Shown: positions 48,623-57,422 of the stretch, piece by piece
Layout: each line of letters begins with the position of its first letter
How positions within the stretch are numbered: the first letter of the stretch is position 1
Notes under the pieces: generated by a model
The model's database searches: none
Seen by the model: the letters and a program-made list of their open reading frames with translations, nothing else
What the model was told of the DNA's origin: nothing
Program-made: the position numbers and the translations under genes
Assembly: GCA_963678925.1 (NCBI GenBank)
Contig: OY787533.1
Location: 1,922,001 to 1,986,000, forward strand
Length of the DNA: 64,000 bases
Direction of reading: 5' to 3'
Source: G963665925 sp963678925
GTDB taxonomy: Bacteria; Bacillota; Clostridia; Peptostreptococcales; Acidaminobacteraceae

Positions 48623-50848
48623 ATTGTCTTCAAATGAAAGTGGTGAAATGTTTGCCGCAATGCAGTTACGGCCCATATCCTTGGCAGTATAGAGCGCGTG
48701 GTCAGCAAACTGGACAACCCTTTCCAGTGTCATGTCACTGGTTGGTGTCTGCGCATATATGCCGAGTGTTATGGAAACAATGGGACTGACGGTTGAATAC
48801 TTATGCTCAATCTGAGCGTTTTCAACATTTTGTCGCATATCCTCAGCAACTTGAAGCGCCCCCTGTAGCTCCGTATTTGGAAGTACAGCGATGAATTCAT
48901 CGCCGCCGTATCGGGCGACGAAGTCCGTTTTGCGTTTAAGACTGGACTTGAGAATCTGTGCGATTGTATACAGACAGGTATCACCCTCTGTATGCCCATA
49001 ATTGTCGTTGTACTCCTTGAACTTGTCAATATCGATAAGCAGCAGTGCAAGCGGAGCGCTTTCACGGACCGAACGGCTGAGTTCCTTAATCAGCGTCTCA
49101 GCAAAATGACGCCGGTTCGGAATCTTTGTAAGAGAATCGATATAAGTCATTTCAGTCAGTTGTCTGTTGAGAGACTCAAGCTTCGCCTGCGCCTTTTTTC
49201 TTCTGGAAATCTCTTCTTCAAGCTGTTCTGATTCCTGACCGTTTCGGATGGCGATTGCCGTATAGGAAGCAAGGGCTTTGAGCATGTCCAGATGGTGCTT
49301 TGTGTAGGCGTTTCGCGCATAGGACTGTGCTGTCAGGGTGCCGATAATCTTGTCTTCTATGAAGAGGGGCACATATATGATGGACTGAGACATGCGGCCC
49401 AGGCGATTTGTCATGGGGTCTTGCTTGTATCTTGTATATTCACTCAGATAATCATTGGTGAAGATTTCAGTCTTATTTCTTATGCACCAGGCACTGAGGC
49501 TGTTCATGTCATTGAGTGCGGTAGGCTTGTGATTCACCTTTTGGCCGCTTGTAATGAAAAGTGGATACTCAATGATTTCATCGTCTTCATCATAAAGGCA
49601 GATGCCGAAGAAGGATGCGTCCATAAGCGTGTTGATGTTTTCATAGATGCGTTTGAAGATGAGTTCCAGATCCAGCGTGGAAGTGATATCACGTCCGATT
49701 CTTGATATGACTTCAATGTCATCATGGAGTTTCTGAAGCTCCCGGTTTTTTGATTGAAGCTCTACGTTTTTCAGCTTGAAAATTTCCTTTTCATGCTGGG
49801 TCTGTTCTATTCTAAACTGGGAACGGATATGGGTGAGCCGCTCATTGAGCATGTCCTTCTGCGTTTTTAAATCCCAGTTGTGATAGAGCTTGTAATGATC
49901 CAGCGCCTCCTTAAATTTTCCCTGGCTTTCATAAATGTTGGCAAGCAGGGAGAGGGCAGAAGCATAACTGTTATCTGAACCCAGGTTCTGGGCAATTTCA
50001 AGGAGCTGTCTGCACCGCATCTCAGCTTCTTCGAACTTGCTCTGTTTTATCAAAAGCTGGGTGTAGGCGAGTCCTGTTTTGAGGAGCATGTACTGATCGC
50101 CGGTCTCGTTCTCAATCTTTTCGGCTTCAAGGTAGTGTGTCTCTGCTTTATCTGTATCTTCCTTTAAAGAGAAAATATCCGCAATGAGGCAGTGAACATG
50201 GGCTTCCCCCATTCTGTCGACCGTCTTTTTGAAGACCTCGAGTGCGTCGAGCCCCCTGCGCATGGCTAAGTCGTACTGACCTTCCTTCATGGCCAGGTCC
50301 CCTAAGTTAAGGTAGGCAATCCCCACACCGCTTGACTGGCTTGTCGCTTCAGAAAGCTGTAGGGCCTTCGTATAGTACTCGCGGGCCTGGTCAAAGGCGT
50401 TCAGTTTGTTGTAGATTTCGCCAATGTTGTTGTAGGCAGAGCTTTCAGCGCGTGAATTGTGGGAGTTCCTTGCCAGTCGAAGGCCTTCCCTGTAGTATTC
50501 CAGTGCCTGATCCAGATTGTCCATGTATAGGTTTACATTGCCAAGCAGGTTAAAGGCTTCAGACTGATAGCTTTCGCTCTTGAGCTTTTTCGAATTCTCA
50601 AGGAGCTCGCTCGCGCTATAAAGCGCTTCGTCATATTTGCCCAAATGCCAGCAGGTTCTTCCCTTGAGGTAGATCGCGCGCAGGTAGTTATCTGCATCGG
50701 AATCCTTGTCTGAAAGTCTATAGATTTCACACGCAATGTCATAAGCTTGCTGCGGGTCAGCGTATTGAAGTTTTTCAGCTTGGTTCAGCCGTATTGTATG
50801 TGGCTTGTCCACGGCATTGTTCTGCTGTGAAAAATCGCTTAATTTCAT
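48617..50848 (-). CDS. TPR-GAF-GGDEF diguanylate cyclase
   Basis: A 743 aa cytoplasmic protein. About eight TPR repeats fill residues 30-330, a coiled coil follows (330-390), then a GAF sensor domain (about 390-545) and a GGDEF domain (about 575-740). The active-site GGDEF (residues 648-652, ARYGGDEFIAV) is intact and preceded five residues earlier by an RxxD inhibitory site (RKTD). This predicts c-di-GMP synthesis with product inhibition. No membrane segment is seen. The TPR part suggests control by a peptide or protein partner. It is monocistronic. Confidence 0.92.
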   Translation of the reverse strand: MKLSDFSQQNNAVDKPHTIRLNQAEKLQYADPQQAYDIACEIYRLSDKDSDADNYLRAIYLKGRTCWHLGKYDEALYSASELLENSKKLKSESYQSEAFNLLGNVNLYMDNLDQALEYYREGLRLARNSHNSRAESSAYNNIGEIYNKLNAFDQAREYYTKALQLSEATSQSSGVGIAYLNLGDLAMKEGQYDLAMRRGLDALEVFKKTVDRMGEAHVHCLIADIFSLKEDTDKAETHYLEAEKIENETGDQYMLLKTGLAYTQLLIKQSKFEEAEMRCRQLLEIAQNLGSDNSYASALSLLANIYESQGKFKEALDHYKLYHNWDLKTQKDMLNERLTHIRSQFRIEQTQHEKEIFKLKNVELQSKNRELQKLHDDIEVISRIGRDITSTLDLELIFKRIYENINTLMDASFFGICLYDEDDEIIEYPLFITSGQKVNHKPTALNDMNSLSAWCIRNKTEIFTNDYLSEYTRYKQDPMTNRLGRMSQSIIYVPLFIEDKIIGTLTAQSYARNAYTKHHLDMLKALASYTAIAIRNGQESEQLEEEISRRKKAQAKLESLNRQLTEMTYIDSLTKIPNRRHFAETLIKELSRSVRESAPLALLLIDIDKFKEYNDNYGHTEGDTCLYTIAQILKSSLKRKTDFVARYGGDEFIAVLPNTELQGALQVAEDMRQNVENAQIEHKYSTVSPIVSITLGIYAQTPTSDMTLERVVQFADHALYTAKDMGRNCIAANISPLSFEDNQ

Positions 50849-50958
50849 GCAAGTGTCCTCCTTGGAATTTACTTAATTTTATCATAATTGCACGAAATCC
50901 GCACTGCAAGATGGACGATATTTAAAACTGGGTATCAGTCTATCGAGGAGGCATGCTT

Positions 50959-51468
50959 ATGAAAAGAATATATATAATGCGACATGGCAAAGCTGAATGG
51001 CATAATGGAGAAATGGAAGACTTCGACCGTCCTTTAAAGGAGCGTGGCCATAAGGCCGCTGGATTTATGGGCAGTCTCTTGGCTGTGCATCAGGAAATAC
51101 CTGAGTTGATTATTTCCTCTTCAGCACTGCGCGCACAGCAGACGGCGGAGGACTTTGTCAAGGCTCTGGGCCAGAGAGTGCCTATTGTAAATGATGATTC
51201 CCTGTATATGCCGACGGTAAGGCATCTCATGCAGGTGATCAGTGAAGTGGATGCATCCGTAGATGCAGTCATGCTGATTGGGCACAATCCAGCTTCAGAA
51301 CAGCTTGTGGAGCATCTTACAGCTGGGTCTGGACTAAATTTCTATTTCCCAACCTGTGGTGTGGTCTGCCTGGATGCGGATATAGAAGTATGGGCAGACA
51401 TTGAACCGGAGGGGGCTGTGATGAAGTGGTTTCTCATCCCCAAACTCTTTATGAAAAAGCATATTTGA
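50959..51468 (+). CDS. SixA-like histidine phosphatase
   Basis: A 169 aa histidine-phosphatase-superfamily protein. The catalytic RHG (IYIMRHGKAEW) is at the N-terminus and the second histidine is in MLIGHNPASEQLVEHL. SixA-like members dephosphorylate phosphohistidine on proteins; the substrate here is unknown. ATG 50959 is six to eight bases after GAGGAGG; the ATG at 50953 is too close. It is divergent from the GGDEF gene, with about 110 bases between. Confidence 0.85.
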   Translation: MKRIYIMRHGKAEWHNGEMEDFDRPLKERGHKAAGFMGSLLAVHQEIPELIISSSALRAQQTAEDFVKALGQRVPIVNDDSLYMPTVRHLMQVISEVDASVDAVMLIGHNPASEQLVEHLTAGSGLNFYFPTCGVVCLDADIEVWADIEPEGAVMKWFLIPKLFMKKHI

Positions 51469-51551
51469 AATCTGCAAGTTGCAAAACGTATAGGAAGATT
51501 TTTTTTGATTTTTTTGGTAGTAGGCACCAGAAGTACAGATGGACTCGATTC

Positions 51552-51580
51552 GAACTGTCAGGGATTTCCCTGACAGTTTT
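51552..51580 (+). terminator. Terminator after the SixA-like gene
   Basis: ACTGTCAGGGA and TCCCTGACAGT are exact reverse complements around TT-type centre, followed by TTTTG. The rest of 51581-51780 is AT-rich with no convincing gene. Confidence 0.7.
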
Positions 51581-51781
51581 GTGTTTTTTGTATGGAATTA
51601 TGCAATTTCAATGGGTTTTAAATGCCTTTATGAGATCATTAGGTCATGTGGGAAGAAAAAATCCTATCGAGAAAAAAATTTCATGCATGTAAGAAAAAAA
51701 GTTCCCACAGTGAAGAAAATTGCATAATAAAAGATTGCCATTATTCAATTGATCAAATTATCGAAAAACTCTACAAGGCAC

Positions 51782-51801
51782 TTGTTAAGCGGCTGTAACA
51801 A
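51782..51801. promoter_or_regulatory. Inverted repeat upstream of the sigma-54-type promoter
   Basis: TTGTTA-N8-TAACAA is a perfect inverted repeat, centred about 62 bases upstream of the predicted sigma-54 transcript start. It could bind an enhancer-binding protein or another regulator. Confidence 0.35.
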
Positions 51802-51826
51802 TTTTTTTGAAAGACCTACAAATAAA

Positions 51827-51844
51827 TTGGCACTGGATTTGCTT
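51827..51844 (+). promoter_or_regulatory. Sigma-54-type (-24/-12) promoter of the symporter gene
   Basis: TTGGCACTGGATTTGCTT matches the sigma-54 consensus TTGGCAC-N5-TTGCT, with GG and GC exactly ten bases apart. The predicted leader to ATG 51982 is about 128 bases. Confidence 0.65.
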
Positions 51845-51981
51845 TATATATGGATGACCGCTCAATCACGAGCGAATGAAGGCTTTATGATACATACTGA
51901 AGTTATGGAGCTTTCGGTTGCCTTGGCAATCGCCAGGGTGTTGGCCATCATACTAAGAGTCTATTATTAAGGGGGATCTTA

Positions 51982-53448
51982 ATGGCTCAATTTATTGATT
52001 TTCTTAACGGTATTATTTGGAGTAAGGCACTTGTATTCTTATGTCTAGGTGCTGGCGTTTATTTCTCAGTACTCATGAAGTTTCCACAGGTTCGTCTAGT
52101 TAAGGACATGGTAAACCAACTGTTCTCAGGCGACGATTCTGATTCAGGCGTTTCTTCATTCCAGTCTTTCGCGATGGCACTTGGCGGTCGTGTTGGTACA
52201 GGTAACATCGCCGGTGTTGCTTCGGCAATCGGTTTTGGTGGTCCTGGTGCAGTATTCTGGATGTGGGCGATCGCATTCCTAGGCGCTGGTTCAGCTTACG
52301 TTGAAGCGGCTCTTGCACAGGTTTGGAAAGAAGAGATGGATGGGCAGTACCGTGGTGGTCCACAGTACTACATCGAAAAAGGTATTGGTAACAAAGTTTT
52401 CGCAACAGTATTTGCAATCTCAGCTATCGTAGCGGTTGGTATCTTCCTACCTGGTATTCAAGCGAACTCTATCGCATCAGCAATGGAAAACGCATTTGGT
52501 ATTCCAACAATCGCTTCTGGTGTAATCGTAGCTGTTGCTCTTGGCGCAATCATCTTCGGTGGTGTTAAGCGTATCGGTAAAGCTGCTGAAATTCTTGTAC
52601 CATTCATGGCAATTGCGTACATCATTATCGCACTTATTATCATCGTAATGAACATTGGTGAAGTTCCTAGAGTATTTGCTCTAATCTTTACTAACGCATT
52701 CTCTACAAAGGCTGCATTCGGTGCAATCATCGGTCAGGCAATCATGTGGGGCGTTAAGCGTGGTATCTACTCAAACGAAGCTGGTCAAGGTACTGGTCCT
52801 ATGGCTGCGGCAGCTGCTGAGGTTTCTCACCCTGCTAAGCAAGGTCTTGTACAGGCGTTCTCAGTATACGTTGATACACTGTTCGTATGTTCTGCAACTG
52901 CATTCATGATCCTGATCACAGGCATGTACAACACTTATGACGGTGCTGGCGGTTACCTATTTGAAAACCCTGCACTTAATGGCGCTGAGCCAGGTCCTGT
53001 ATTCACACAGTCTGCTGTTGATACACTGCTTCCTGGTCTAGGTAGTATGTTCGTTGCAATCGCACTTCTGTTCTTCGCATTTACAACACTACTTGCTTAC
53101 TACTACTATGCAGAGTCAAATGTTGCTTACCTAGCTAAGAAAATGAAAAACCACAAGGCAGTATTCAACGCAACACGTATTGGTCTGCTTGTAATGGTTG
53201 TTGTTGGTTCAATCAACTCAGCTGGTACAGTTTGGGCACTTGGTGATGTTGGTGTTGGTATCATGGCATGGTTGAACATCGTTGCGATTATCATCCTTAC
53301 TAAGCCTGGTATCGCTACTCTTAAAGACTACGAAGAGCAAAAGGCTCAAGGTCTTGACCCAGTATTTGACCCTAGAAAACTTGGTATCAAAAACGCAGAT
53401 CTATGGGTTGCTAAGCTAGAAGCTAAAAAAAAGTCTAAAGTAGGCTAA
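51982..53448 (+). CDS. Sodium:alanine (AGCS) symporter
   Basis: A 488 aa AGCS-family amino-acid:sodium symporter with about eleven membrane helices. Family signatures include GGRVGTGNIAGVASAIGFGGPGA near residue 70, KRIGKAAEILVPFMA, and MWGVKRGIYSNEAGQGTGPMA-type. Codon use is skewed (Leu CTA, Gly GGT, frequent third-base T or A), unlike neighbouring genes, and resembles a highly expressed or transferred gene. A sigma-54-type promoter precedes it. It likely imports alanine or glycine for fermentation. Confidence 0.92.
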   Translation: MAQFIDFLNGIIWSKALVFLCLGAGVYFSVLMKFPQVRLVKDMVNQLFSGDDSDSGVSSFQSFAMALGGRVGTGNIAGVASAIGFGGPGAVFWMWAIAFLGAGSAYVEAALAQVWKEEMDGQYRGGPQYYIEKGIGNKVFATVFAISAIVAVGIFLPGIQANSIASAMENAFGIPTIASGVIVAVALGAIIFGGVKRIGKAAEILVPFMAIAYIIIALIIIVMNIGEVPRVFALIFTNAFSTKAAFGAIIGQAIMWGVKRGIYSNEAGQGTGPMAAAAAEVSHPAKQGLVQAFSVYVDTLFVCSATAFMILITGMYNTYDGAGGYLFENPALNGAEPGPVFTQSAVDTLLPGLGSMFVAIALLFFAFTTLLAYYYYAESNVAYLAKKMKNHKAVFNATRIGLLVMVVVGSINSAGTVWALGDVGVGIMAWLNIVAIIILTKPGIATLKDYEEQKAQGLDPVFDPRKLGIKNADLWVAKLEAKKKSKVG

Positions 53449-53473
53449 GCCTATAAATAAATAACCCTTTAAA

Positions 53474-53508
53474 GGTGCCTCGAAGAATACTTCGGGGCAT
53501 TTTTTTTC
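53474..53508 (+). terminator. Terminator after the symporter gene
   Basis: GTGCCTCGAAG and CTTCGGGGCA(T) pair around AATA, followed by a T-run of eight. Confidence 0.8.
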
Positions 53509-53527
53509 GGAAAGGACAAAGAACAGC

Positions 53528-53592
53528 AGTTTAATAAAGAAAAGGGCAGTCATCATGAATTCATGAATGACTGCCCTTTTCTTTATTAAACT
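53528..53592. repeat. Long perfect inverted repeat (26-bp arms)
   Basis: Arms 53528-53553 and 53567-53592 are exact reverse complements, ending AGTTTAATAAAG / CTTTATTAAACT. The 13-base loop contains the palindrome CATGAATTCATG. It lies just after the symporter terminator and before the AGCGAC units. Confidence 0.9.
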
Positions 53593-53596
53593 ATTG

Positions 53597-53820
53597 GACG
53601 CGTCAAGCGACCAGGGCAACCGGAGGTTGCACGGTGTTCCTTACAAGCAATGCAGCACCCCTATTCGAATGATAATTCGAAATAGGGCCGCCTCTCCTTT
53701 GCGTATATGACGCGTCTAGCGACATGAGCAATCGAAAGATTGCTCTGCATTTTGCAAGGACTAGGTCAAAAGTGCGCGTCTAGCGACCAGGGCAACTGGA
53801 GGTTGCACGGTGTTGTTCTT
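53597..53820 (+). repeat. AGCGAC-hairpin repeat cluster, copies 1-3
   Basis: Copy 1 (53597-53640) and copy 3 (53773-53816) share GCGTC(A/T)AGCGACCAGGGCAAC, then GGAGGTTGCACGGTGTT, with a GCAAC/GTTGC hairpin. Copy 2 (53707-53750) keeps GCGTCTAGCGAC but has a different hairpin, GAGCAATC/GATTGCTC, as in the copy at 20658. A second palindrome (CCTATTCGAAT/ATTCGAAATAGG, 53659-53688) lies between copies 1 and 2. The whole 467-base interval holds no gene. Confidence 0.8.
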
Positions 53821-53849
53821 ACAAGACATACCCGATTTCACCTACAGCA

Positions 53850-53882
53850 AAAAGAGCTCGTCGCTATGCGACGGGCTCTTTT
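53850..53882. terminator. Terminator of the rubrerythrin gene
   Basis: AAAAGAGCTCGTCGC and GCGACGGGCTCTTTT pair around TAT. On the minus strand it follows the rubrerythrin stop by about 30 bases, with T-run. Confidence 0.8.
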
Positions 53883-53915
53883 CAAGGGTTTGGATTTATG
53901 TGTTAGTACAAATGA

Positions 53916-54464
53916 TTACTTACCGAAGTATCTGTTTAGAAGGCCTTCGAATGCGCAGCCGTGACGTGCTTCGTCCTTGCACATTTCATGAACTGTATCA
54001 TGGATTGCGTCAAGACCAAGCTCTTTAGCACGCTTAGCAAGCATAAGTTTGCCTTCAGTAGCGCCTTGCTCTGCATCTGCACGAAGCTCAAGGTTCTTTT
54101 CAGTTGATTCGAAAACAACTTCGCCAAGAAGTTCAGCAAATTTTGCAGCATGCTCAGCTTCTTCGAAAGCGATACGCTTGTAAGCTTCAGCAACCTCTGG
54201 GTAACCTTCGCGGTCAGCTTGACGGCTCATTGCAAGGTACATACCTACTTCTGTACACTCGCCCATGTAGTTTTGACGTAGACCTTCAACGATTTCCTCA
54301 TCAACGCCCTTTGCTACACCAATGAAGTGCTGGTCAGCCCAAACGCGCTTGCCGCCAGTAAGTTCCTTGAACTTTTCAGCAGGTACGTTGCACTGTGGAC
54401 ATCTCTCAGGAGCTGCATCGCCTTCATGTGTATAACCGCATACTGTACATACAAATTTCTTCAT
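53916..54464 (-). CDS. Reverse-type rubrerythrin
   Basis: A 182 aa protein with an N-terminal rubredoxin knuckle (FVCTVCGYTHEG...RCPQCN, residues 5-27) followed by a ferritin-like diiron domain with EGLRQNYMGECTEVGMY, RIAFEEAEHAAKFA and KDEARHG. The domain order is opposite to classical rubrerythrin. Such reverse rubrerythrins are NADH-dependent peroxide/oxygen reductases in clostridia. A PerR-like box lies about 90 bases upstream (54550-54564). The gene is convergent with the symporter. Confidence 0.92.
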   Translation of the reverse strand: MKKFVCTVCGYTHEGDAAPERCPQCNVPAEKFKELTGGKRVWADQHFIGVAKGVDEEIVEGLRQNYMGECTEVGMYLAMSRQADREGYPEVAEAYKRIAFEEAEHAAKFAELLGEVVFESTEKNLELRADAEQGATEGKLMLAKRAKELGLDAIHDTVHEMCKDEARHGCAFEGLLNRYFGK

Positions 54465-54549
54465 TGTGAAACCTCCATTATACTTGATTCTTATGTAGTG
54501 TTTGAAACCCGTGTTTCAAATATAGTCTTGTTATGTAACGACTACAACA

Positions 54550-54564
54550 GTGCAATCATTACAA
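54550..54564 (-). promoter_or_regulatory. PerR-like box upstream of rubrerythrin
   Basis: On the minus strand TTGTAATGATTGCAC. Its first half TTGTAAT equals the boxes at 40756 and 41112, and its second half is more degenerate. It lies in the promoter region of the rubrerythrin gene. Confidence 0.45.
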
Positions 54565-54611
54565 AACCAAGTTTACTAGAATAAGACCTTAATGTCAACC
54601 ATTTTAGTGTA

Positions 54612-54645
54612 AAAAAACCACTGATAATAATTATCAGTGGTTTTC
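54612..54645 (-). terminator. Terminator after hydF
   Basis: AACCACTGATAAT and ATTATCAGTGGTT form a near-perfect hairpin, with a T-run on the minus strand. Confidence 0.8.
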
Positions 54646-54648
54646 AGA

Positions 54649-55884
54649 TTACAAATCTTCTTCCCAGAGCAGCTTAGCCATTGGGAATGGCTCTATAGCT
54701 CTGCTTATAATACCCTGCACATAGGCGATGAGAACCCCGTAATTGACAATGGGCACACCGTACTCCTTGGCCTGATTGATTCGGTATGTCATAGCCGTTT
54801 TATTGAGCATGCAAGCGCCGCAGTGGACAACGAGACTGTATTTTTCAAGCTCTTCAGTGAACTGTGTTCCAGAAGTGTATTCAAACTCAATCTGTTTGCC
54901 GGTCATTTGACGAATCCAGCGTGGAATTTTCACGCGACCGATATCATCTGCCTGTCGGTGGTGTGTGCAACCTTCAGAAATGAGGACCTTGTCACCGTCT
55001 TTCAGTTTGTCAATTGCCTTTGCACCTCGAATCAGCTCGTTCAGATCACCCTTGTGACGGGCGAAAAGAATTGAGAAAGACGTCAGGGGAATGTCACGTG
55101 GTGTATCTGCAGAAACCTTCAAGAAGGCCTGTGAATCAGTGACAACCAGTCGTGGCTTTGTGCCCAGCTTTTCCAGTGTTTCCTTAAGCTCGAACTCCTT
55201 GGTTACGATGGCAATGGCATCACTTTCCAAAATATCGCGGATGGTTTGCTGCTGGGGCAGAATAAGACGGCCCTTAGGTGCTGCCTTATCAATCGGCGTT
55301 ACAAGGACGACAAAATCGCCAGGCTGGATAAGATCTCCAATGATTCTGAACTTGTCCTCATCTTCAGGCAGACTAGACGCAATGGCTTTTTTCAGGGACT
55401 GAATGCCTTTGCCCGTTGCTGCAGAAACGGGGATGATTGGGACTTTATATGTTTCCTTGATGCTTTCTATGGCATCGGCGGATGTTTCAAAGGCATCCTG
55501 CTTGTTGAGCACGAGAATCTGAGGTATATTCTTTTCCTGGATGAGTTCAAGTATGAACTGGTCATCATCTGTAATTCCCTGAGAGGCATCGATGACCACA
55601 AGGGCTACATCTGTTTTGGATAGAACTTCAATGGTTTTTTTCTTCCTGAGTTCCCCCAGTTGACCAAAGTCGTCAAGGCCTGCCGTGTCAATGATGACCG
55701 TCGGCCCAATCGGCAGAATTTCCATAGATTTATAGACGGGATCAGTCGTCGTTCCCTTGACTTCGGAAACGATAGCAATGTCCTGATCTGTAATGGCGTT
55801 GATAACACTAGATTTCCCAGCATTTCTTCTTCCAAAGAGGGCGATGTGGACCCGGTTGCCCCTTGGTGTAGCATTTAAGCTCAT
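54649..55884 (-). CDS. hydF: [FeFe]-hydrogenase maturation GTPase HydF
   Basis: A 411 aa HydF that assembles or carries the 2Fe subcluster of [FeFe]-hydrogenase. The GTPase domain has the P-loop GRRNAGKSSV, TTTDPV, DTAGLDD and NKQD. A middle dimerisation region follows. The C-terminal cluster domain has CTH (SEGCTHHRQADD) and HCGAC, the CxH...HCxxC ligand set. It is upstream of nothing else in the operon; aspA lies 137 bases before it on the same strand, a common pairing with hyd genes. HydE and HydG are not in the window. Confidence 0.95.
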   Translation of the reverse strand: MSLNATPRGNRVHIALFGRRNAGKSSVINAITDQDIAIVSEVKGTTTDPVYKSMEILPIGPTVIIDTAGLDDFGQLGELRKKKTIEVLSKTDVALVVIDASQGITDDDQFILELIQEKNIPQILVLNKQDAFETSADAIESIKETYKVPIIPVSAATGKGIQSLKKAIASSLPEDEDKFRIIGDLIQPGDFVVLVTPIDKAAPKGRLILPQQQTIRDILESDAIAIVTKEFELKETLEKLGTKPRLVVTDSQAFLKVSADTPRDIPLTSFSILFARHKGDLNELIRGAKAIDKLKDGDKVLISEGCTHHRQADDIGRVKIPRWIRQMTGKQIEFEYTSGTQFTEELEKYSLVVHCGACMLNKTAMTYRINQAKEYGVPIVNYGVLIAYVQGIISRAIEPFPMAKLLWEEDL

Positions 55885-56021
55885 AAGCGTACTCCTTTGT
55901 TTACATGTCCATAGACAGAGCGTGTCTCAGTCTGCTGATAAACCCATGTACTGAAGTTCTTGTCATGTCTGTCAGGGGTTCATCAGTCTGGGGACGATGG
56001 CAGCTTTCATTTATAGGTGGA

Positions 56022-57422
56022 CTAAAGTCCAGGGATGCCCGGATTGGTGATCTGATAAGGATTCAAGACCTTATCCAGGTCGGCTTCTTCCATATATCCG
56101 GCTTCCAGAACCAGTTCTCGAATGGTCTTTGACTCTGCAAGGGCTTTTTTTGCAATTGCCGCAGCCTTGTCATAGCCGATATGGTGTACCAGCGCAGTGA
56201 CCAGGGCTGTTGAGTTTTCAAGATGTTCAAGGGCCTTTTCAGGATGCACCACAATGCCCTCAACGCATTTGGTTCTGAACTGTTCCACACCATTTCTAAG
56301 AATCGCAAGGGACTCCAGAAGACTTTCGGCGATAAGGGGCACAAAGGCGTTGAGCTCCAGCTGACCGCTCATTGCGGCCTGGGTAATGGCAAAATCATTG
56401 GCCATGACGCGCATGGAGACCATGCCCATCATTTCAGCCATTACAGGATTCACCTTTCCCGGCATGATTGTGGAACCTGCCTGTACGGCGGGTAGACTCA
56501 GCTCCCCAAAACCGCCCCTTGGACCAGAGCCAAGGAGGCGCAGATCGCTGGAAATTTTCATCAGATTGACGGCAGCACTTTTAAGAAGACCGCTGACTTC
56601 AACGAAAACATCCATGTTCTGTGTGGTGTCGATGGGAAATTCACTTCGTGCAAGTCCAAGTCCTGTCATGCCCTGAAGCAGGTCTGTCATGAGGAAGATG
56701 AACTTATGTGTGGCATTCATGCCAGTTCCGATAGCGGTACCGCCAATGTTGATTTGTCTCAGGCGCTCCTCAACCTTGTAGATGCGCCAGCGGTCGCGGG
56801 CGATGGCCTTTGCCCATGCGCCGAACTCCTGTCCCACCATCATGGGAAGGGCGTCCATCATCTGGGTTCTTCCGAGCTTGAGGACATCGGCGAATTCATT
56901 CTCCTTGACCTGCAAGGCTTCCTGAAGGTCTGCGAATGCATCTGCAGTGCTTCTGAGTTCACGAATTGCTGCAATCCGCAGGGCTGTTGGGTAGACATCG
57001 TTGGTGGACTGTGACATGTTGACATGATTGAGTGGATGCAGGATGTCGTAGGCGCCTTTTTCTGCGCCGAGAATCTCAAGTGCTCTATTTGCAATGACTT
57101 CGTTTACATTCATATTTGTGGACGTTCCAGCACCGCCCTGAAGAGGGTCGACGACGAACTGGTCCTTGAGACTGCCGGCCAGAATTTCATCACAAGCAGT
57201 AATGATGGCTTCTGCCAAGGGCTTGTCGAGCTGTTTCAAATGCATATTGGCACTTGCGGCAGCTTTTTTGACCAGAACAATGGCATGAATGAGTTTCATG
57301 TTGACCGTTCTGCCCGTAATGCTGAAATTTTCTAGTGCCCGCTGTGTATTTATACCGTAGTAGGCTGTGCCTGGTATTCGTTTTTCACCAAGCATGTCGG
57401 ATTCTATTCTAAACGTACTCAT
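56022..57422 (-). CDS. aspA: Aspartate ammonia-lyase
   Basis: A 466 aa fumarase/aspartase-superfamily enzyme that splits aspartate to fumarate and ammonia. Signatures are GGAGTSTNMNVNEVIANRA, HVNMSQSTNDVYPTA and the catalytic loop GSTIMPGKVNP. Some bacteria pair aspA-like genes with hydF and the hydrogenase maturation set, matching its position before hydF. ATG 57422 has CGAGGTGAC upstream. Confidence 0.92.
   Translation of the reverse strand: MSTFRIESDMLGEKRIPGTAYYGINTQRALENFSITGRTVNMKLIHAIVLVKKAAASANMHLKQLDKPLAEAIITACDEILAGSLKDQFVVDPLQGGAGTSTNMNVNEVIANRALEILGAEKGAYDILHPLNHVNMSQSTNDVYPTALRIAAIRELRSTADAFADLQEALQVKENEFADVLKLGRTQMMDALPMMVGQEFGAWAKAIARDRWRIYKVEERLRQINIGGTAIGTGMNATHKFIFLMTDLLQGMTGLGLARSEFPIDTTQNMDVFVEVSGLLKSAAVNLMKISSDLRLLGSGPRGGFGELSLPAVQAGSTIMPGKVNPVMAEMMGMVSMRVMANDFAITQAAMSGQLELNAFVPLIAESLLESLAILRNGVEQFRTKCVEGIVVHPEKALEHLENSTALVTALVHHIGYDKAAAIAKKALAESKTIRELVLEAGYMEEADLDKVLNPYQITNPGIPGL

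Noticed and set aside
51749..51970. 73-codon frame before the symporter gene
   Set aside because: It runs across the sigma-54 promoter and lacks a ribosome binding site.
51581..51981. Glycine riboswitch before the AGCS symporter
   Set aside because: Such genes often have one, but the conserved glycine-riboswitch core was not found; instead a sigma-54 promoter is seen.
53520..53830. CRISPR array
   Set aside because: Repeats are few, unevenly spaced, imperfect and separated by palindromes; no cas gene is present.
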